64,000 nucleotides of DNA. Origin: Diacronema lutheri. Its lineage: Eukaryota > Haptophyta > Pavlovophyceae > Pavlovales > Pavlovaceae. The translations under genes were made by a program, and so were the position numbers. The DNA is taken from assembly GCA_019448385.1 (NCBI GenBank), contig JAGTXO010000010.1, positions 620,001-684,000 of the forward strand. Reading direction: 5' to 3'. The notes beneath the pieces were generated by a model. The model made no database searches. It was not told where the DNA came from and was given only the letters and a program-made list of their open reading frames with translations. Numbering within the stretch: the stretch's first letter is position 1; each line of letters opens with the position of its first letter. Of the stretch, positions 39,401-50,300 are shown piece after piece.

Positions 39401-41842
39401 ATGCTCCTCTCATTGCTCAGCTCGACGGAGGTGGCGCAGCCCGCGCGCGTTGAGTGTCTGCTCGTCTTCGACCCGCGCCTCGGCGGCGAGGAGGACGCCG
39501 AGCGCAAGCTCCTCTTCTGCCACCCGCCCGACCACCCGCTCGACGAGCAGCTCCGCGCGCTCGGCCTGTGCGAGGCGCTCGTGGCCTTCTCGCGCCGGTT
39601 TTCGCACTCGCCGTGTGAGACCGTGCGCACGGCCAACCGCCGGTACACGCTCTTCGAGGCCGAGCCGAGCATTTGGTTTGTGCTCGTCACGCTCGCGCCG
39701 AGCGCGCCGCCATCTGCACCGCGCGGCGCGCCGGACGAGGCGGGCCAGACGCCTGACGGGCTGCCGCGCGAGCGCCTGCGCTGGCTGCACGCGACACTCG
39801 CGCTATTCCTCGGCCCGCTCACGCGCATCGGCGCGACGGGCGCGGATGAACTGCGCGCAGCGCTCGGGGTCGCCGCAGCCCCGCTCGTGGCTTTATGTGA
39901 CGAGCGAGGACTGCTCTTGCTCGAGCGCGCACCGCTCGCGCACGCTCTCTCAGCCGTGCGCGTGCCTGTGCTCCCCCGTTTACTCCTCCTCAACCTCCTC
40001 TCCGCGCTACGCGACGTGCAGGCGGGCCTCAACGCACTCCGCGGCGCGGACGCGTGCGACGGCGCGGACGCGGGCTGTGCGCCGGTCGCCGCTGCGCCCG
40101 GGGAGGGCGCCAGCGATGCGACCGCTGCATCGGGCTCCGCCGGGCCGGCGCTCGAGCTCGCGCTCGTGCTGCACGGCGACCAGCTTGTATGGTCCGAGCT
40201 GCCGCGCGGCGAAGGGCACGCGCTTGCCGGACTGCTCTGCACCCTGCTCGATGGGTCGCAATCGAGGCGAGGGAGCGGAGCGGTGAGCAATGGCGGCTGG
40301 GCCGGGCAATCGGGTCACGCCTTCTTCGAGCGACTCTCGCTGCTCTCGCCACGCGCGGCGAGCCAGCGCACTGCACATCGGGCGGAGCGGGGGCAAGCGC
40401 CTTCGCCCGGCTCAGCTGGCGCGGCTGGCGAGCTTGTGCGAACGGCGGCCGCGGCGCAGGGCAGCCCAGCGCGGCGCAGCCCTGAGGCTGCGGCGCGCGG
40501 CACGAGCGTGGAGGCTGGCGGGGGTGGCGCGGTGGTTTCGGCGGCGGGGTCGCCGCTACCTGCTGCGGAGCTGGCGCTGTCCAATCTAGTTGAGAGCGCG
40601 CGGACCGACTTTGACGCCATCGCTGAGCGCGCGCACCCCGTTCCCGATGGGCGGGGCGGGGCCGAGGGCGGCGCAACGCCCCTGCCCTTCCCGCCAGAGC
40701 GCTCCGAGCGCTTCGGCCCGGCTGAGGCGTGCAGCGCCGCCGCGGACGCGGCGGGTCTCGCGCAGCTGTGCGGCGCGAGCTGCAGGCAGTTCATCTCCGA
40801 CTCGAGCGCCGACGGCCTGCTCGTAACCGCCGACGGCCTGCTCGTAACTGCCGACGGCCTGCGTGTAACCGCCGACGGCCTGCGTGTAACCGCCGCGGGC
40901 GCCGACCAGCCGCTCGGGCGCGCAGACGCACGGCACGGCGTGCGCGCGAGCGCGGGCGGCGCAACTTCAAACGGCGTCGCGCACTGCAGCGCTGCGCGCG
41001 TGTGGACGGTCGCGCCGCCGCCGGCCGCGTCGCGTCCGGCCAACCTGTCGCGCACGGACCCGCCGCCTTGGGCATCGGAGCAGAACGCCGCGCAGCCGCA
41101 GCCGCGCGTGGCGCTGCGACCGCGCGGCCTTCTCCTGTTCCGGCTGCGCGAGCTGACGGTTGCACTGCTCGCAGCTGATTCGCCAGCGCCTCTGCTCGCA
41201 GCTGATTGGCCAGCGCCTCTGAGCGCAGCCGCTCTCGCCTCCTCCGCAGGCTCGCCGTCGGCCAATGACACTGAGCCGCTGCGATGGGCGGCGAGTGTGC
41301 GACAGGCGTGCACGCGCCTCTTCGCCCCCGTGGAGGCCGCGCTGAGCGAGCAGGCGGCGCGCACGCGCGCGGCCGCGTCCGTTGAGGTGGCCGCCGGCGC
41401 GCCGCAGTGGACGCAGCTTGACGGCGGGAGCCGCGCGTTGCGCTACTCCACAGCGCTCTTTGCGCGTCCGCGCGAGCGGTCGGACGCCACCGCCGCCATG
41501 CTGCGCACATGCGCGCTGCTCGCTAGCGCGCACGCGGAGGCGCAGCGCGAGCAGGCGCGCGCGCTCGGCGCCGCGCGCGGCTCGAGCGCGCTGCCGCCTG
41601 CCGCCGCACGCGCGTGCGTTGAGGTCTGTGCGCGCGCGCGGACGGCGACGGGCGGTTGGGTCATCGCGCGGCGCGCAGGCGATCGAAGCAGCGCGCTGCT
41701 TCTTGACGGCAAGGCGGGACCGAGCCTTGAGGACGCGCACGCGGCCGAGTCGGCGGCGTGGCGGTTCGAGCCGGCGGAGGCGGCGGGACAGCCGCTCGGC
41801 CAGCTGTTGCATTTGGGATTTGGCGCGCCACGCGCAGCTTAG
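39401..41842 (+). CDS. CCZ1: CCZ1 homologue (Mon1-Ccz1 Rab7 exchange factor subunit)
   Basis: Intron-free, 813 residues from the ATG at 39401. The N-terminal longin domain matches CCZ1 closely: CLLVFDPRLGGEEDAERKLL, FCHPPDHPLDEQLRALGLCE, ALVAFSRRF, CETVRTANRRYTLFEAEPS and IWFVLVTL. Ccz1 with Mon1 activates Rab7 on late endosomes and vacuoles. The later part has PRLLLLNLLSALRDVQAGLN, then long low-complexity linkers, and a C-terminal domain (LRYSTALFARPR, TGGWVIARRAG). Two coding repeats sit in the linkers: a 7-residue unit VTADGLL repeated four to five times (near 40800-40890) and a 27-bp duplication (near 41168-41220). The protein is larger than fungal or animal CCZ1 (about 480-700 residues) because of the linkers. 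Confidence 0.88.
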   Translation: MLLSLLSSTEVAQPARVECLLVFDPRLGGEEDAERKLLFCHPPDHPLDEQLRALGLCEALVAFSRRFSHSPCETVRTANRRYTLFEAEPSIWFVLVTLAPSAPPSAPRGAPDEAGQTPDGLPRERLRWLHATLALFLGPLTRIGATGADELRAALGVAAAPLVALCDERGLLLLERAPLAHALSAVRVPVLPRLLLLNLLSALRDVQAGLNALRGADACDGADAGCAPVAAAPGEGASDATAASGSAGPALELALVLHGDQLVWSELPRGEGHALAGLLCTLLDGSQSRRGSGAVSNGGWAGQSGHAFFERLSLLSPRAASQRTAHRAERGQAPSPGSAGAAGELVRTAAAAQGSPARRSPEAAARGTSVEAGGGGAVVSAAGSPLPAAELALSNLVESARTDFDAIAERAHPVPDGRGGAEGGATPLPFPPERSERFGPAEACSAAADAAGLAQLCGASCRQFISDSSADGLLVTADGLLVTADGLRVTADGLRVTAAGADQPLGRADARHGVRASAGGATSNGVAHCSAARVWTVAPPPAASRPANLSRTDPPPWASEQNAAQPQPRVALRPRGLLLFRLRELTVALLAADSPAPLLAADWPAPLSAAALASSAGSPSANDTEPLRWAASVRQACTRLFAPVEAALSEQAARTRAAASVEVAAGAPQWTQLDGGSRALRYSTALFARPRERSDATAAMLRTCALLASAHAEAQREQARALGAARGSSALPPAAARACVEVCARARTATGGWVIARRAGDRSSALLLDGKAGPSLEDAHAAESAAWRFEPAEAAGQPLGQLLHLGFGAPRAA

Positions 41843-41921
41843 CCCACCAGCGGCCGTCATGAGGAGCTGACGTGACACGGGCGATGATTTCGCGGCCCAT
41901 GCGGAGCGGTTTCGTCAGCAG

Positions 41922-41942
41922 CCCCCCCCCCCCCCCCCCCCC
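41922..41942 (+). repeat. Poly-C run of 21 nt
   Basis: It lies between the convergent CCZ1 and GNAT/bromodomain genes and is followed by further C-rich sequence. Confidence 0.9.
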
Positions 41943-41979
41943 TCCCCTCCCCCACATCCCCCCTGTCAGTCGAACAGCT

Positions 41980-44900
41980 TCACGGCCCCACGGTTTCGTG
42001 GAATTGCATGTTTGGCGTGGCGTACGGCTCCGAGTCGAGGATGTCCCACACCTCCCTATCAGCGTCAGACGTGCGCGCGACGAGGAACGCTTTGACGGGC
42101 GTGCAGCGCGACGCCGGCACGTCGAGCTCGCGCACCTCACCTTCGGGCGCGAGCCTCCTGCGGGCGAGCGCGTGCAGGAGGTGCGGCGGCAGGCGCAGAG
42201 AGCGGCGCAGGGCATTGGCCAATGAGATTCCCTGCGTGCTCAGCTCGCGGTCCTGCCGGGCCGGGCGTGACGGCGGCGTCGAGCGGGTGGACGCACGCGA
42301 CCAACGCGGAGAGCGCGCGGCAGCGGCGGGCGAGCGCGCACCAGACGGGCCTCTGCTGACGGAGCGTGTTGCGCGCCGGAAAATTCCCGTAACTGCGCAG
42401 CGGTACAATGTGGCACCTGGCGACGAAACGGCATGCGCGGAGGGTCGGGCGGATTTGGGGAAAAGCCGCGGGAGGCAGCGGCACGGCACGTGAGCCTCGG
42501 CGACCGGCAGCCCCGCACAGCCCCGCACGGCCCCGCACGACCGCGCGGCGTCGGTGCGCAAAGAGACGCGACGACAGGAGGGGATTGCGGGTGCGGGAGG
42601 GGTGATTAAGGGGGGGTTGGGTGGAAGGGGGTTTGGGTGGAAGCGGTCACCATTGCATGTCTGGCACAAACTGCATCACAAACCAGAAGCGGTGCTCTGC
42701 GTAGGCGGGCGGCAAGTCCGAGACGGTCACGACCGCGTTGTACAGCCGCCTGCTCTCCATCCGCGCGCCCTTGCCCGCCGACGCACGCGCCGAGCGTTTG
42801 AATTTGCCCGCGCCCTCGCCCGCGCCCGCGCCCGCACCCTCGCCCAGGCCAGCGCCCACACTCGCGCTCGCGCCCACCGCCACGGCCGCCGCCGCGCCGG
42901 CAGTCGCCGTCGAGCTCGCGCCGTCAGGCGGAGATGGCGGCACGTAGCAGTGAGCACCGCCACTGCCGTCCGCTTCCTCGCCGGCCGGGCGCTCAGGCGA
43001 GCCGAGCGCGCCAGGCGCGCACGCACGCTCGGCTCGCGGCGCGGGCGGCACGTCGACGAAGAGCGTCGCGCGGTGATCCCACAAGCGGACGCGCGGCGCG
43101 CGCACGGCCGACGCGCGCGGGCGCGCGCTCGGTGAGAGCAGCGCGCTGCGGAACCACGAGCCCGTGCTAGGCTGCCGCTTCGCCACGCCATTGTCCAAAG
43201 CGCGGGCGTTGCGCGTCCCTGCAGCCGCGGCCTCGCGCTCGCGAAGCTGTGCCGCGGCGTGGCTGTAGAGCTGTGCGGCCTCGGGTTTGGATTCGCACGG
43301 CCCAAAGTACTCGGGCGCGCCGCCAGCGGGCGAGATCAGCTTGCCCACAAACTTGCCGCCGCGGGGCACGACGCCGCGCGGCTCGCGCTCGAGCAGCGCG
43401 CGCAGCGGCGACGGCTCTGCGCCGCGCTCGCCGCGGCGCGCTGCGGGCGCGGCGGGCGGCGGCAGCGCACCGCCCGCGTCAAGCGGCGCGAGCCGCCGCG
43501 CCATCATGAAAGACGGGTATTGGTCGAGCGTTGGTTGGTCCGCGAACGTCCAATGTGAGTAGCCAACCACTGCGCGCGCCGCGGCCGCGGCGCGCCGGCA
43601 CTCGGCGCCGCGCGCATGCACGCGCGCAGGAGCGAGCGCGTTGCCGGTGCCATTGCACGCGGCGCTTGGCGACGGCGGCGCTGGCGGCGCTGGCGGCGGC
43701 GGCGGCGCTGGCGGCGGCGGCGGCGAGCCCGGCAGCATGGTGCCAGCCGACGCGGACGGAGCGTGCGCGGGCGTCGCGCGAGCGCCCGCGAGGCTGTGCG
43801 CGGCATCGTGCGCGGGGTGCGCAAACGTACCGGGCGGCGCGCCGCGCTCGCGCGCGGACGGAAGAGCCATCGCGCCCTCGACGTCGTCCAGGTCGTCCAC
43901 GCCAAACAGCCAGGGCGGCATGACAGACTGCCATGCGCGAGCGAGCGTCGCGGCCTCGGCGCGCAGCCGCTCGGCGTGCGCTAACACCTCACGCGGGACC
44001 GGATCGCGCGCGCGCTTGCCGTGGTACGCGATCGCGGCGATCTTGATCCGCCGCACGTCGGCGAGCAGCGCGCACAACCTCCCCTCGTAGCAGCCCGCGC
44101 ACGCACCGGCCGCCATCGTGCCCAAATCCATGGGCTCGGCGACCAATTCCCGGTAAAAGTTGAGTGCGTCCGCGACACTCTCCAAAAAGTGCATCGCGCA
44201 TGGCCGGCGGGCAAGCGCCTTGACGAGCGCGTGCAGCGCGCGGTCGGCCCACCACATGCGCGCGCCCTCGACGAGACGCTCGTGCGCCATCGCCTGCCCG
44301 TCGCACCCGTCGCCGTCGGCGTCGCCATCGCCGCCGCCGAGCCCGGCTGCCGTAGGCTCTGTCGGCGCGCCGAGCGCGGCCGCAGCGTCGCGCGCAGCCT
44401 CCAACGCCGCCGCCTCGCTCAGCAGCGGCAACTTTGCGCCCGTCGCCTGCGAAGACGGCCGCGCGCGCTTCGCCGCTGGTCGTTGGCTTCCGCCGCCCTT
44501 GGCCGGTGCACCCAACGCACTCTCCTCGACAAGTTGCGGCGCGCAGTGCGCAGCGATGGCGCCCACGCGCACGAAGCCGTGACGCTCGTAAAAAGGCACG
44601 GCGTTGTCCGTCGCCTGCGAGCATCAAAGGCGCGGCGGTTGGGTCGGGCGCGCGCGCGCGCGCGCACCGCGCGTGAAGGCTTGAATGCGGCGCAGCGCGC
44701 GTGAAGGCTCGAATGCGGCGCAGCGCGCGTGAAGGCTCGAATGCGGCGCAGCGCGCGGCGCAGCGCGCGGCGGCACGACGCGCATGCGACCTCGTGGCCG
44801 CGCGTCGGCCGGACTGCGTCGGCCGGACTGCGTCGGCCGAATTGCCCTCGCGACCCTGTGGAGGCTCCGAGCGGTGGTGGGATCGCGCGGGCAGTGCAGT

Positions 44901-45685
44901 GCGAGCTGGCCGCAGCGCTGCGCACGGCCCCGCAAAAACGCGGCCATGTCCCAGACACCCTCCCTTATGTACCAGACGCCCTCCCTTCCCGCCGGGCTCT
45001 GCCGTGCCTGCAGGACGACAAAGTCATAGGTCTCGAGCGAGGCGAGGTGGTCGAGGGCGAGCTGGAGGAGGTGCGCTCCGCATCCCAGCCCGCCGAGCAG
45101 CGTGATCTCCGCCACGCGCGGCCAGATCACGCCGCACCCGTCCGGGTCGCCAAATCTGCCGCATTCGTCGAGCGCGCGAGAGAGCTCGCCGTCCTCGTCG
45201 ACGACGTGCGCGTCGAGGTCGTCGAGCGTGATGCCGGCGCGCAGGTCGAGCGAATCCCAACGGAAGTAGGTCTGCCACGTGGTGAACGTGGTGAACGTGA
45301 CGAAGCCCTGCAGCCAGCCCTCCGCGCGCGTGCGCAGCTGGTAGCCGGTGAGGGGCTCATCCGTGACGATCCGGTCCAAGATGTACTCGAGCACGAGCGG
45401 CTTGGCCTCGGCGGGCGCGGCAGGCGGCGGCAGGCCGAGGAGCGCGGCGTCGTGCCGCCGCGCCGAGCGCCACGCCGCCTCGTTGCACAGCAGCAGCAGC
45501 TCCGTCAGCTGCGCCCTCCACGTGTCGCGCTCGGTCACGCACGTGAGGCACGACCGCTCGAGCAGCGTCGCGTCCTGCGCGGTGGGCACGAGCTCGAGGT
45601 CATAACTTGGCTCGGAGAGCGGCTCGGAGCGCGCGCGCTTGCTCACCATTCGCTCGTCGCGCCGCGTCAGCTTGACCGTGCTCAT
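41980..45685 (-). CDS. GNAT acetyltransferase plus degenerate bromodomain protein
   Basis: Inferred exons on the minus strand: 45685-45008, 44614-42668, 42252-41980 (about 965 residues). Exon 1 ends in a GNAT core (ITLLGGLGCGAHLLQLALDH, YDFVVLQ) and joins exon 2 (ATDNAVPFYERHGFVRVGA). The junction is exact and the intron is GC-AG. Residues further on look like a bromodomain (HFLESVADALNFYRELVAEP followed by MDLGTM and DVRRIKIAAIAYH), with the acetyl-lysine Asn not obvious. Low-complexity linkers follow, with blocks such as GYSHWTFADQPTLDQYP and GGKFVGKLISPAGGAPEYFG. The last exon is less certain: joining RFWFVMQF to DRELSTQGISLANALRRSL by a GT-AG intron gives smooth text, but the protein could instead stop at 42647 with the 41980 frame a separate gene. 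A chromatin acetyltransferase role is inferred. It is divergent from the SAP-domain gene. Confidence 0.7.
44669..44752 (+). repeat. 28-bp minisatellite, three copies, inside a GC-AG intron
   Basis: The unit is GCGCGTGAAGGCTCGAATGC plus GGCGCAGC. It sits in the 393-bp intron of the GNAT/bromodomain gene, and a shorter 14-bp repeat (GGACTGCGTCGGCC) follows near 44812-44840. Confidence 0.85.
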
Positions 45686-45752
45686 CCTCACCCACCCCAG
45701 CCGCGGGCGATGGGGTCGACCCCCGTCTGAGGGCACCCAACTGAAGGCGAAA

Positions 45753-45762
45753 GCGCGGGAAA
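45753..45762 (+). promoter_or_regulatory. E2F-like site GCGCGGGAAA in a bidirectional promoter
   Basis: In reverse it reads TTTCCCGCGC, a strong E2F/DP match. It lies in the 97 bases between the starts of the divergent GNAT/bromodomain and SAP-domain genes, about 20 bases before the SAP ATG. Confidence 0.4.
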
Positions 45763-45782
45763 AACTCCATATTCCCGGGGCG

Positions 45783-46825
45783 ATGGAGCCGGACGGCGTG
45801 GCGCTGGAGTGGCCCACGCGCAAGCTGCCCAAGCCGCGGCGCAGCGCGTTCGGCGCGCACGCGCAGCCCGGCGCGCAACTTGCAGGCTGGCCGCGGCGCG
45901 CGCCAGGTATCCGCCGCGTTGCGCGCGCGCGCGCGTGCGCGCGCCTGTGCGCGCGCGTGTCAAAGCCGCACAACGTGCGCGCCTGATGCGTGCGCGCCGC
46001 GCACCGCCCGGGCGCGCGTGCGCTGGGCGCGCGCAGAGCCGCAGCGCGACATGACGACGTGCGACGAAGGCGCGTGGATTCGTGGCTTCGCGCGGCGCAA
46101 GAAGCGCGCCGCAAGCGCCGCAAGCGCCGGCGCGCGGCTTGACGGGCGCATCAAGCGCCCAAAGCGCACCAAGGCGGCAAAAGCGGTGCCATTGCCCGCA
46201 GATGTGCCATCGGCCCTGTCGGAGGCGGCGAGCGTGAGTGGTGCGCGCTCGGCGCCGGCGCACGACGCGCGCGGGTCCGCCGCGCCGCGCGCGCGCTCCG
46301 CCAGGGTGCACGCGCGGCGCGCGCTGCCGTCGCAAGGCGACGTTTCGGCGCCGTCGGCCGCGGGCGCGGCGCGTGCCGTCGCGCCGCTGCCGCCCCTGCC
46401 ATCGTCGGGTTCGTTGCACGGGATGACGTGCCCGCAGCTGCGCGAGCTCGCGCGCGCGCACGGCGTGCCGGTGACAGGCGCAAAGGTGCGCCCGCGCGCT
46501 CGGCCGCGCGCGCGCGCGCGTACGCGAGCCTCGCCTCGTGCGCGCGCACGTGACCGCGTGATGCGCGCGGCGCGCGGCGCGCTGGGTCAGGGTGAGCTGA
46601 CGCTCCATGGTCCCCGCCTCCCTTTCCCCTCTCCACCACGCAATGTGCGCACCCCGTGCGGCCGCACTCCGCGCGCACGACCACGCCGCCACGCGCCGCT
46701 CCGGACGCGTTGGCGTGCAGAGGGAGCTCGTGCGCGCGCTGCTTGTGCGAGCGCGCGAAGCGCTGCGCGCTGCGCCCATCACCGCCGCGGGCGGCCCGGG
46801 CGTGAGTGGCGCACCGAGTCAGTGA
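45783..46825 (+). CDS. Small SAP-domain nuclear protein
   Basis: Three exons: 45783-45906, 46037-46485, 46721-46825 (225 residues, GT-AG). The last junction joins MTCPQLRELARAHGVPVTGA-K to RELVRALLVRAREAL, which restores a complete SAP helix-extended-helix (LxxLxxxGxxxxGxKxxLxxRL pattern), a DNA-binding motif of chromatin and repair proteins. The first junction (WPRRAP-E-PQRDMTTCDEGAW) is phase 1 and consistent in frame. Basic clusters RRKKR and RIKRPKRTKAAK suggest nuclear localisation. The rest is Ala/Arg/Ser-rich and disordered. It shares a short promoter with a putative chromatin acetyltransferase. The specific function is unknown. Confidence 0.7.
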
Positions 46826-46886
46826 GTGATTGACGCACAGCCGCTTTGAATCATGAGCACAAACCGAAAAAAATCGTAATCGAAAA

Positions 46887-47177
46887 ATGAAAAACGTCCG
46901 CGTGACCTTTGCTGAAAAACGTCCGCAAGGGAAGGCAAAGGCGCGGACGCAGGGAATGCGCGTGCGGGGCAACGCGCTGATCACGCTCGCCCTCGCGTTG
47001 CTGTGCGCTCTCTTCACGGCGACGGCATTCGCACAGATGCATAACGCCGTCAACGTGCCGTGCATCGCGCCATCGGCTGTCGGCGCGCAGCCGACCAATG
47101 CGCCCTCGCACTCGCGCTTGCAGCTCGACGAGCAGCTGAGGACGCAGTCGATCGCGGTGATGCTCGCCAGCGTCTGA
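46887..47177 (+). CDS. Small protein with one hydrophobic helix, unrecognised
   Basis: 96 residues. A basic start is followed by MRVRGNALITLALALLCALF and TATAFAQ, a single helix that could be a signal anchor or signal peptide, then a short polar tail ending LDEQLRTQSIAVMLASV. The helix region faintly recalls the N-terminus of signal peptidase subunit SPC3, but the rest does not match. There is no stop-free extension or clear intron to a missing domain. It may be a real small membrane protein or the first exon of an unseen gene. Confidence 0.4.
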   Translation: MKNVRVTFAEKRPQGKAKARTQGMRVRGNALITLALALLCALFTATAFAQMHNAVNVPCIAPSAVGAQPTNAPSHSRLQLDEQLRTQSIAVMLASV

Positions 47178-47352
47178 ACGGCGCGTGGCATGAGCCGGCG
47201 GTCTGGCGTCGCCTTCGCCACGTCGCGTCTCGCGAACGGCGTGGACGCTCGCCTATACATACCCACTCGCAAAAAGCCCTCCTCTAAAGAGCACGGCCAG
47301 CGTGTTCATCGATGACTCTGCCGATCGCGCGTGAACGCGTCACACGTCATAC

Positions 47353-47376
47353 ATGGGGCGCGCACGCGCGCCCCAT
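47353..47376. other. Short perfect hairpin downstream of the chaperonin-like gene
   Basis: ATGGGGCGCG pairs with CGCGCCCCAT around a CACG loop, 21 bases beyond the stop codon (47398) of the minus-strand chaperonin-like gene. It could mark the mRNA 3' end, but in such GC-rich DNA hairpins are common. The remaining intergenic sequence here (47178-47397) shows nothing else. Confidence 0.4.
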
Positions 47377-47397
47377 ACATGATCGCAATCCTGGCCT

Positions 47398-50300
47398 CTA
47401 AAGGCGCCATCGCGCGTGTCCGTGGACATGGTCAGCGGCCGGATCGACGATAGTATCGGAGGCGAGCACGAGGCGCACGCCAGCGACCGCGTTGTGCACC
47501 GCCGCCTCGCGCGCGAGCAGATCGTCGCAGCACGTTACCACGTCCGCTCCGCCGGGCGCTCCGCTACCAGCCGCCGCTTCGAGGTCGCGCCATGCGTCGG
47601 CTATGGGCGCGCACTGACGCGCGCGCCCCAACGAGCGCTGCGGTGCGCCGTGCACATCCGCGGCCGCACGCACCGGCTGCTCAGAGCCCAGCAGCTCGCA
47701 CCGCGCCGTCGCGCGCGAGAGCTCTTCAAGTGCGCGCGCGTGCGAGAGCCCGCAGTTGACGAGCGCGCTCGCCATGGTCGACTCGAGCGCACGCGAGAAG
47801 GCATCGATGATCTCCGCGAGCTCCAGTTGCCGAGCGATGCGCGCGCCACTGGGCACACCCGAGCGGGGCGCGCGCATGGCCGCATGGTACGCCTCCGCGC
47901 CGAGCGGCATGTCGCCGCCAAAATTGTCGCCGCCGCCCCCGTGTGCCCCGCTGTCGTCGTCGCGCTGACTGTCCGCTCCCGACTCGGCGCTGTCGCCAGT
48001 GTCCGCGCCGCTCTCACTGTCCGCGTGCCCGTCGCTCTCGACGTCGTTGTCGCCGTCTGCGCGCGCAATGCGGAGCGCGTCGTCGTGTGCGATTGCGTCC
48101 ATGCGCGCGAGCGCGGCGCGAGCGGCGAGCGCGCGCAGCATTGCAATATCGCACGCACCGCCGCCTGGCACGACGACGCCCAGCGCGCGCGGCGCGCTGA
48201 GCGAAGCACCGAGCGGCGCGCAGCGGGTGGCAAAGGCGACACGCGCGCCGTCCTGCGCACCCACGACGATCGCGTTGCGCAGCCTGCGCGCGCACTTCCA
48301 CACCGCGCGCTCCGCATCGTCCACGGCGGAGGTGGACGTGGCGCACAGCACGATGGTGCACGGGAGGAGGGCGTTGTGGGACGCGCGCGCGCGCTCGGCC
48401 ATGGCCCACGCGCGCGCGGTGCTCGCGCGTGCGGCCGCTGCACCGTCTCCGCGATCCGCGCGCGCGCGCGCGACGGCCGCGCCTCCATCCGAACCCGGCG
48501 CTCTCGCCCCGACATCGGAGAACCCCTCGACGGAATCCGAGTCCGAAGCCGAGTCGGACACCGAGTCGGACACCGAATCCGACGCCGAGTCCGACGCCGA
48601 GTCCGACGCCGAGTCCGACGCCGAGTCCGACGCCGAGTCCGACGCCGAGTCCGACGCACCGACGAATGGCGGGGCGCACGCGCGCTCAGCGGCCGCGGCT
48701 CCGCAGCGCGGCTCGGCCCAGCCCGCGCCAGCGCGCGAGGCGGCCGGCACGGCCGCTGCGCGCACGCTCGGCCGCAGCGCGCGCAGCATCAGCCGCCAGC
48801 CCGCCTCACCCGCCGCGCGCGCGCCGTCAGCGCGCGAACGCAGGACGGCCGCCTCGGCGTCGGGCGTCCAGCCCTCGCGCCAAAGTTGGGCGCTTAGCAG
48901 CCGTGCGGGCAGTGCGCCGCGCGCCGGCCACGCGGCGGCTGCGCCCTCGCGCTCGGCAAGCGGCTGGCTGAGCTCGGTGCCGGCCAGCACCGCCGCATCG
49001 CGTAACGCACCCGGCGTCACGTGCGTCACGATGAGGTGTCCGGCCTCGCGGCAACGCTCGCACACGTCGACCGAAGCGCCACCGCGCACGAGCACGAGCG
49101 CACGCAACGGCGGCGAGTCCGCACTGCGCGCGCGCGCGCGCGCGCACGCCGCGCTCACGCCGCGCGCGAACGCGAGTGCGTACTCGCCCTCCCTCGCTTC
49201 AGAGCGACGCGCGCGCGCGGCAAACGCCGTGACGCCCGTGACGCCCGTCACGATCGACTCGCTCGCGCCGGGGCGCGCGGCGGCGGACGCGTGGTGCGGC
49301 GCGAAGGCGGCGTCGCGCGCGTCGTCGTCGATCAGCACGGCGAGCAGGCGCGCGCCCGCGCCGACGACGGCCAGCGCGCGCGCTCCGTTGGCGCCCGCCA
49401 CACCGACGCGCGCGCCACCACCGCCGAGCGCGAGCCCGAGCGCCTGCGCATCCGCGTGCTCGAGGTCGAAGACGATCGACGCCGGGAGCACGGCCGAGTG
49501 CGCTGCCACCGGCCCAATTATCCGGCACACGCGCAGTAACGTGAATCGCTCATCCACGTCGGCTCGCGCCGCCTCGTGGGCATCGGCGCCGCGCGCGCGC
49601 ACGGCGCCCATCGTGCGCGTGCTTTGCCGGCGAGCGGTGGCGGTACGGCCAAGCCTGAGCGCGCGCGCGGCGGCGGCGGCAAGCGCCATCTCCGCATCTC
49701 GACCGTGCGCGAGCGCGCTGCCGAGCGCATGCAACTCGGCGCGCCAGCCGTGCGCGCCGGCGCGGCGAGCACCTGCCACGCGTGGAGACGCCACGTTGCC
49801 GTGTGCGCCCCGCCCAGCCGCCGTTTCCTCGCGCCCGGTCGGTGCGGCGCGCGACGCGCCCGTGCATCCAGATAACGTCGGCGTCGAGCGCAGTGCCGCG
49901 CCGCGCTCGCCCGCGCCGGCAGCCTGCACCGTGGTCTCTGGCCCATTCAAAGAGCCTCCGCCGATGAAGGAGGGGGGGTGGGCAATTGGCGGGAGATCGT
50001 CGAGGAACCAAGAGACATCGTTTAGCTCGAACCGGTCGGCGCCGTCGCCGAGCGCGGCGTGAGCAAGCGCGGTATGGTGCACCAGCTCGGTCGCGGCGAG
50101 CAGCTGCGCAGCAAGCGCCTCCTCCGCGTCCGCATCGGCCGGCCCATCCGCGGACGGCGCGCTCGCCCCGAGCGCGAGGCGAGGACCAACCGCGCCGTCC
50201 GCCTCGCCGACCACGCCAGCCGCCGGCCGATGCGCCACGCCGCGGCGACCGCGTCTCGCTCCACCGTCCGGCGCGCGCTCGTCGAGTAGGGCCCAGCTGG

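Noticed and set aside
46887-47177. SPC3 (signal peptidase subunit) identity for the small membrane protein
   Set aside because: Only the hydrophobic N-terminus is vaguely similar; the conserved lumenal domain is absent and no following exon supplies it.
47416-50062. Long plus-strand ORFs (493 and 687 codons) opposite the chaperonin-like gene
   Set aside because: They are low-complexity shadows without domains; the minus strand carries the recognisable chaperonin blocks.
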